Shown in pieces: positions 6,484-7,846 of a DNA stretch of 7,846 nt (the first letter of the stretch is position 1; each line of letters starts with the position of its first letter). The stretch is from the NCBI GenBank assembly GCA_019309245.1, contig JAFDGP010000114.1, positions 1 to 7,846 on the forward strand, written 5' to 3'. Origin of the DNA: Deltaproteobacteria bacterium. GTDB lineage: Bacteria > Desulfobacterota > Desulfobacteria > Desulfobacterales > C00003060. The notes below the pieces were generated by a model. The model was not told the DNA's origin. It saw only the letters and a program-made list of their open reading frames with translations, and made no database searches. Made by a program: the position numbers and the translations under genes.

Positions 6484-6497
6484 TTGATCTAGGTCAA
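6484..6497 (+). promoter_or_regulatory. FNR/HcpR-like (CRP/FNR family) operator upstream of hcp
   Basis: TTGAT-CTAG-GTCAA is a near-perfect palindrome of the FNR/DNR/HcpR type (TTGAT-N4-ATCAA with one changed base in the right half). Hcp genes of sulfate reducers and other anaerobes are known to be controlled by CRP/FNR-family regulators such as HcpR. The centre at 6490.5 is 131.5 bases before the hcp start codon and fits an activator site for the promoter just downstream. Confidence 0.7.
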
Positions 6498-6519
6498 GGC
6501 GGAATCCTTCAAGCTGTTC

Positions 6520-6532
6520 TAATCTTTTTTCA
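6520..6532 (+). promoter_or_regulatory. Predicted -10 element and start site of the hcp promoter
   Basis: TAATCT (6520-6525) keeps the key first T, second A and last T of the TATAAT box. With a start at A6532 it occupies -12 to -7, and the upstream palindrome is then centred at exactly -41.5, the class II spacing for CRP/FNR activators. No good -35 box is present, as expected when an activator overlaps that position. The leader would be about 90 bases, with a small TGCCG/CGGCA hairpin at 6562-6583. Confidence 0.5.
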
Positions 6533-6621
6533 AACGTGATTAAAACCAAATGCTTCCTGCATGCCGAGACGAAAACCCCGGCAGGGTGGTCTTTTCAGGG
6601 AAGCCGGAAAGGGGGACAGCG

Positions 6622-7846
6622 ATGTTTTGTTACCAATGTGAACAGACGGCCAAGGGGCAGGGGTGTACCAAAGTCGGGGTCTGTGGCAAACAGCCCGATG
6701 TAGCGGCCTTGCAGGACCTTTTGGTTTACGCACTGAAAGGATTATCCCTGATTGCGGTGGCCGGCCGAAAGGTTGGTGTGACCGATGAGGGGGTGAATGG
6801 GTTCACATGCGAGGCCATGTTTTCCACCTTGACCAACGTAGATTTCGATCCGGAGCGTTTCGTGGCGCTCATTAAGCAATGCGTCCGGCTCAGGGAGTCG
6901 CTCAAAGAGGCGGTTCTGGCGGCTGGGGGCGACGTGGATTTTCCGGAGGGACCCGCGGCCTTCCAGCCGAAGCCCACGCTGGAGGGCCTTGTCAGCGAGG
7001 GCGAGTCCGTGGGTCTGAAATCCGATCCTGACTTTAATGCGGACATCGCCGCCCTACAGCATACGATGCTGTTCGGGATCAAGGGGGTGGCGGCTTATGC
7101 GGACCATGCGCGGATCCTTGGCCGGGAAGATGACGGGGTCTATGCCTTTGTTCATGAAGGCCTGGCGGCTACTCTCGATGCAGGGCTGACCCTGGAAGAC
7201 TGGGTGAACCTGGTGCTCCGGTGCGGTGAGGCAAATCTGAAAGCCATGGCGCTCTTGGATGCGGCCAACACAGGGGCTTACGGACACCCGGTGCCGACCC
7301 GCGTTTCCCTGGGGGCGAAAAAGGGAAAGGCGATTCTGGTCTCCGGACACGACCTCAAGGACTTGGAGGACATCCTGAAACAAAGCGAGGGCAAAGGGAT
7401 TTATGTGTACACCCACGGAGAGATGCTCCCGTGTCACGGCTATCCGGGGCTGAAAAAGTATGCCCACTTTTACGGACACTACGGCACGGCCTGGCAGAAC
7501 CAGAGGCGGGAGTTCGCAGATTTTCCCGGCGCGATCGTGATGACCACCAACTGCATTCAAAAACCCCGGGTTGCCTACCAGGACCGTATCTTTACCACCG
7601 GCCTGGTGGGATGGCCCGGGGTTGTTCACATTGCAGACAAAGATTTTTCGCCCGTGATTGAAAAGACTTTGGCCCTGCCGGGGTTTCCCAAAGATATCCC
7701 CGGCAAGGACGTGATGTGCGGGTTTGGTCGAAATGCCGTCATGGAGGTTGCAGACAAGATTATCGAAGCGGTTAAGTCGGGTGCGATCCGGCATTTTTTC
7801 CTGGTGGCCGGATGTGACGGCGCCAAGCCGGGACGAAACTACTATA
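6622..7846 (+). CDS. hcp: Hybrid cluster protein (Hcp, class I), 5' part, cut by the window edge
   Basis: Reading from ATG 6622 (GGGGGA ribosome site 6 bases upstream), 408 codons stay open to the right edge. The N-terminus MFCYQCEQTAKGQGC puts cysteines at 3, 6, 15 and 21, the compact class I spacing that holds the first Fe-S cluster in Desulfovibrio Hcp. Hybrid-cluster ligands are visible in context: H243 (SGHDLKDLE), E267 (THGEMLPCHGYPGL), C311 (TTNCIQKPR) and C398 (VAGCDGAKPGR), matching H244, E268, C312 and C406 of D. vulgaris Hcp. The remaining ligands (two Cys, Glu, Lys) would be in the missing quarter, since full-length proteins have about 550 residues. Hcp is a cytoplasmic enzyme that reduces hydroxylamine in vitro and is mainly credited with nitric oxide reduction in nitrosative stress. 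An FNR-like site and promoter lie upstream. Its electron partner Hcr, if any, is outside the window. Confidence 0.97.
   Translation, partial: MFCYQCEQTAKGQGCTKVGVCGKQPDVAALQDLLVYALKGLSLIAVAGRKVGVTDEGVNGFTCEAMFSTLTNVDFDPERFVALIKQCVRLRESLKEAVLAAGGDVDFPEGPAAFQPKPTLEGLVSEGESVGLKSDPDFNADIAALQHTMLFGIKGVAAYADHARILGREDDGVYAFVHEGLAATLDAGLTLEDWVNLVLRCGEANLKAMALLDAANTGAYGHPVPTRVSLGAKKGKAILVSGHDLKDLEDILKQSEGKGIYVYTHGEMLPCHGYPGLKKYAHFYGHYGTAWQNQRREFADFPGAIVMTTNCIQKPRVAYQDRIFTTGLVGWPGVVHIADKDFSPVIEKTLALPGFPKDIPGKDVMCGFGRNAVMEVADKIIEAVKSGAIRHFFLVAGCDGAKPGRNYY

Noticed and set aside
6532..6621. Riboswitch in the hcp leader
   Set aside because: Only a 5-bp hairpin is visible, with no match to a riboswitch core I can recognise.
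7054..7794. Antisense open frame (246 codons) inside hcp
   Set aside because: The + strand here has the invariant hybrid-cluster ligands; the antisense product is not recognisable.

Overview
The window looks like chromosome of an anaerobic, moderately GC-rich bacterium, most likely a Desulfobacterota (sulfate-reducer-like) organism. The reasons are a class I hybrid cluster protein with the short Cys spacing typical of strict anaerobes, an FdhD for formate dehydrogenase maturation, a stand-alone HsdR-N-like protein next to an Rrf2 regulator, and a solute-binding/sensor gene pair of a style I associate with that phylum. No marker gene fixes the lineage, so this is an inference. All genes lie on the + strand. 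I see no tRNA, rRNA, CRISPR array, insertion sequence or phage gene.

Region 1 (about 1-2055) is a compact three-gene unit: an Rrf2-family regulator with an IscR-like three-cysteine cluster, a small HsdR-N-domain-like protein, and fdhD. The second and third genes share an ATGA stop/start overlap. A strong GC-rich hairpin with a T-run follows at 2031-2055.

Region 2 (2158-3129) is one gene for a membrane protein that joins a MauE/DoxX-type helical domain to a C-terminal thioredoxin-like domain with a CEHC motif. It is probably a periplasmic thiol-redox protein.

Region 3 (3130-6334) is a two-gene unit: a branched-chain-amino-acid-type periplasmic solute-binding protein, then an overlapping gene for a two-helix membrane protein with a large periplasmic helical domain and a long cytoplasmic coiled coil. 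The second protein has no recognisable kinase, GGDEF, PAS or methyl-accepting domain, and no transporter permease or ATPase gene lies next to the pair. It reads as a ligand-sensing module whose output partner is elsewhere. A good sigma-54-type promoter match (3204-3219) precedes it.

Region 4 (6335-7846) is a 287-base regulatory stretch and the first 408 codons of hcp, which runs off the right edge. Upstream of hcp is an FNR/HcpR-like palindrome (6484-6497) centred exactly 41.5 bases before a predicted start site, with a -10-like hexamer at the right place. This is class II activator geometry.

The shared theme is redox and metal-centre biology: a probable Fe-S-sensing regulator, maturation of a Mo/W formate dehydrogenase, a thiol-redox membrane protein, and an Fe-S/oxo cluster enzyme against nitrosative stress. 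The solute-sensing pair is the least conventional part.
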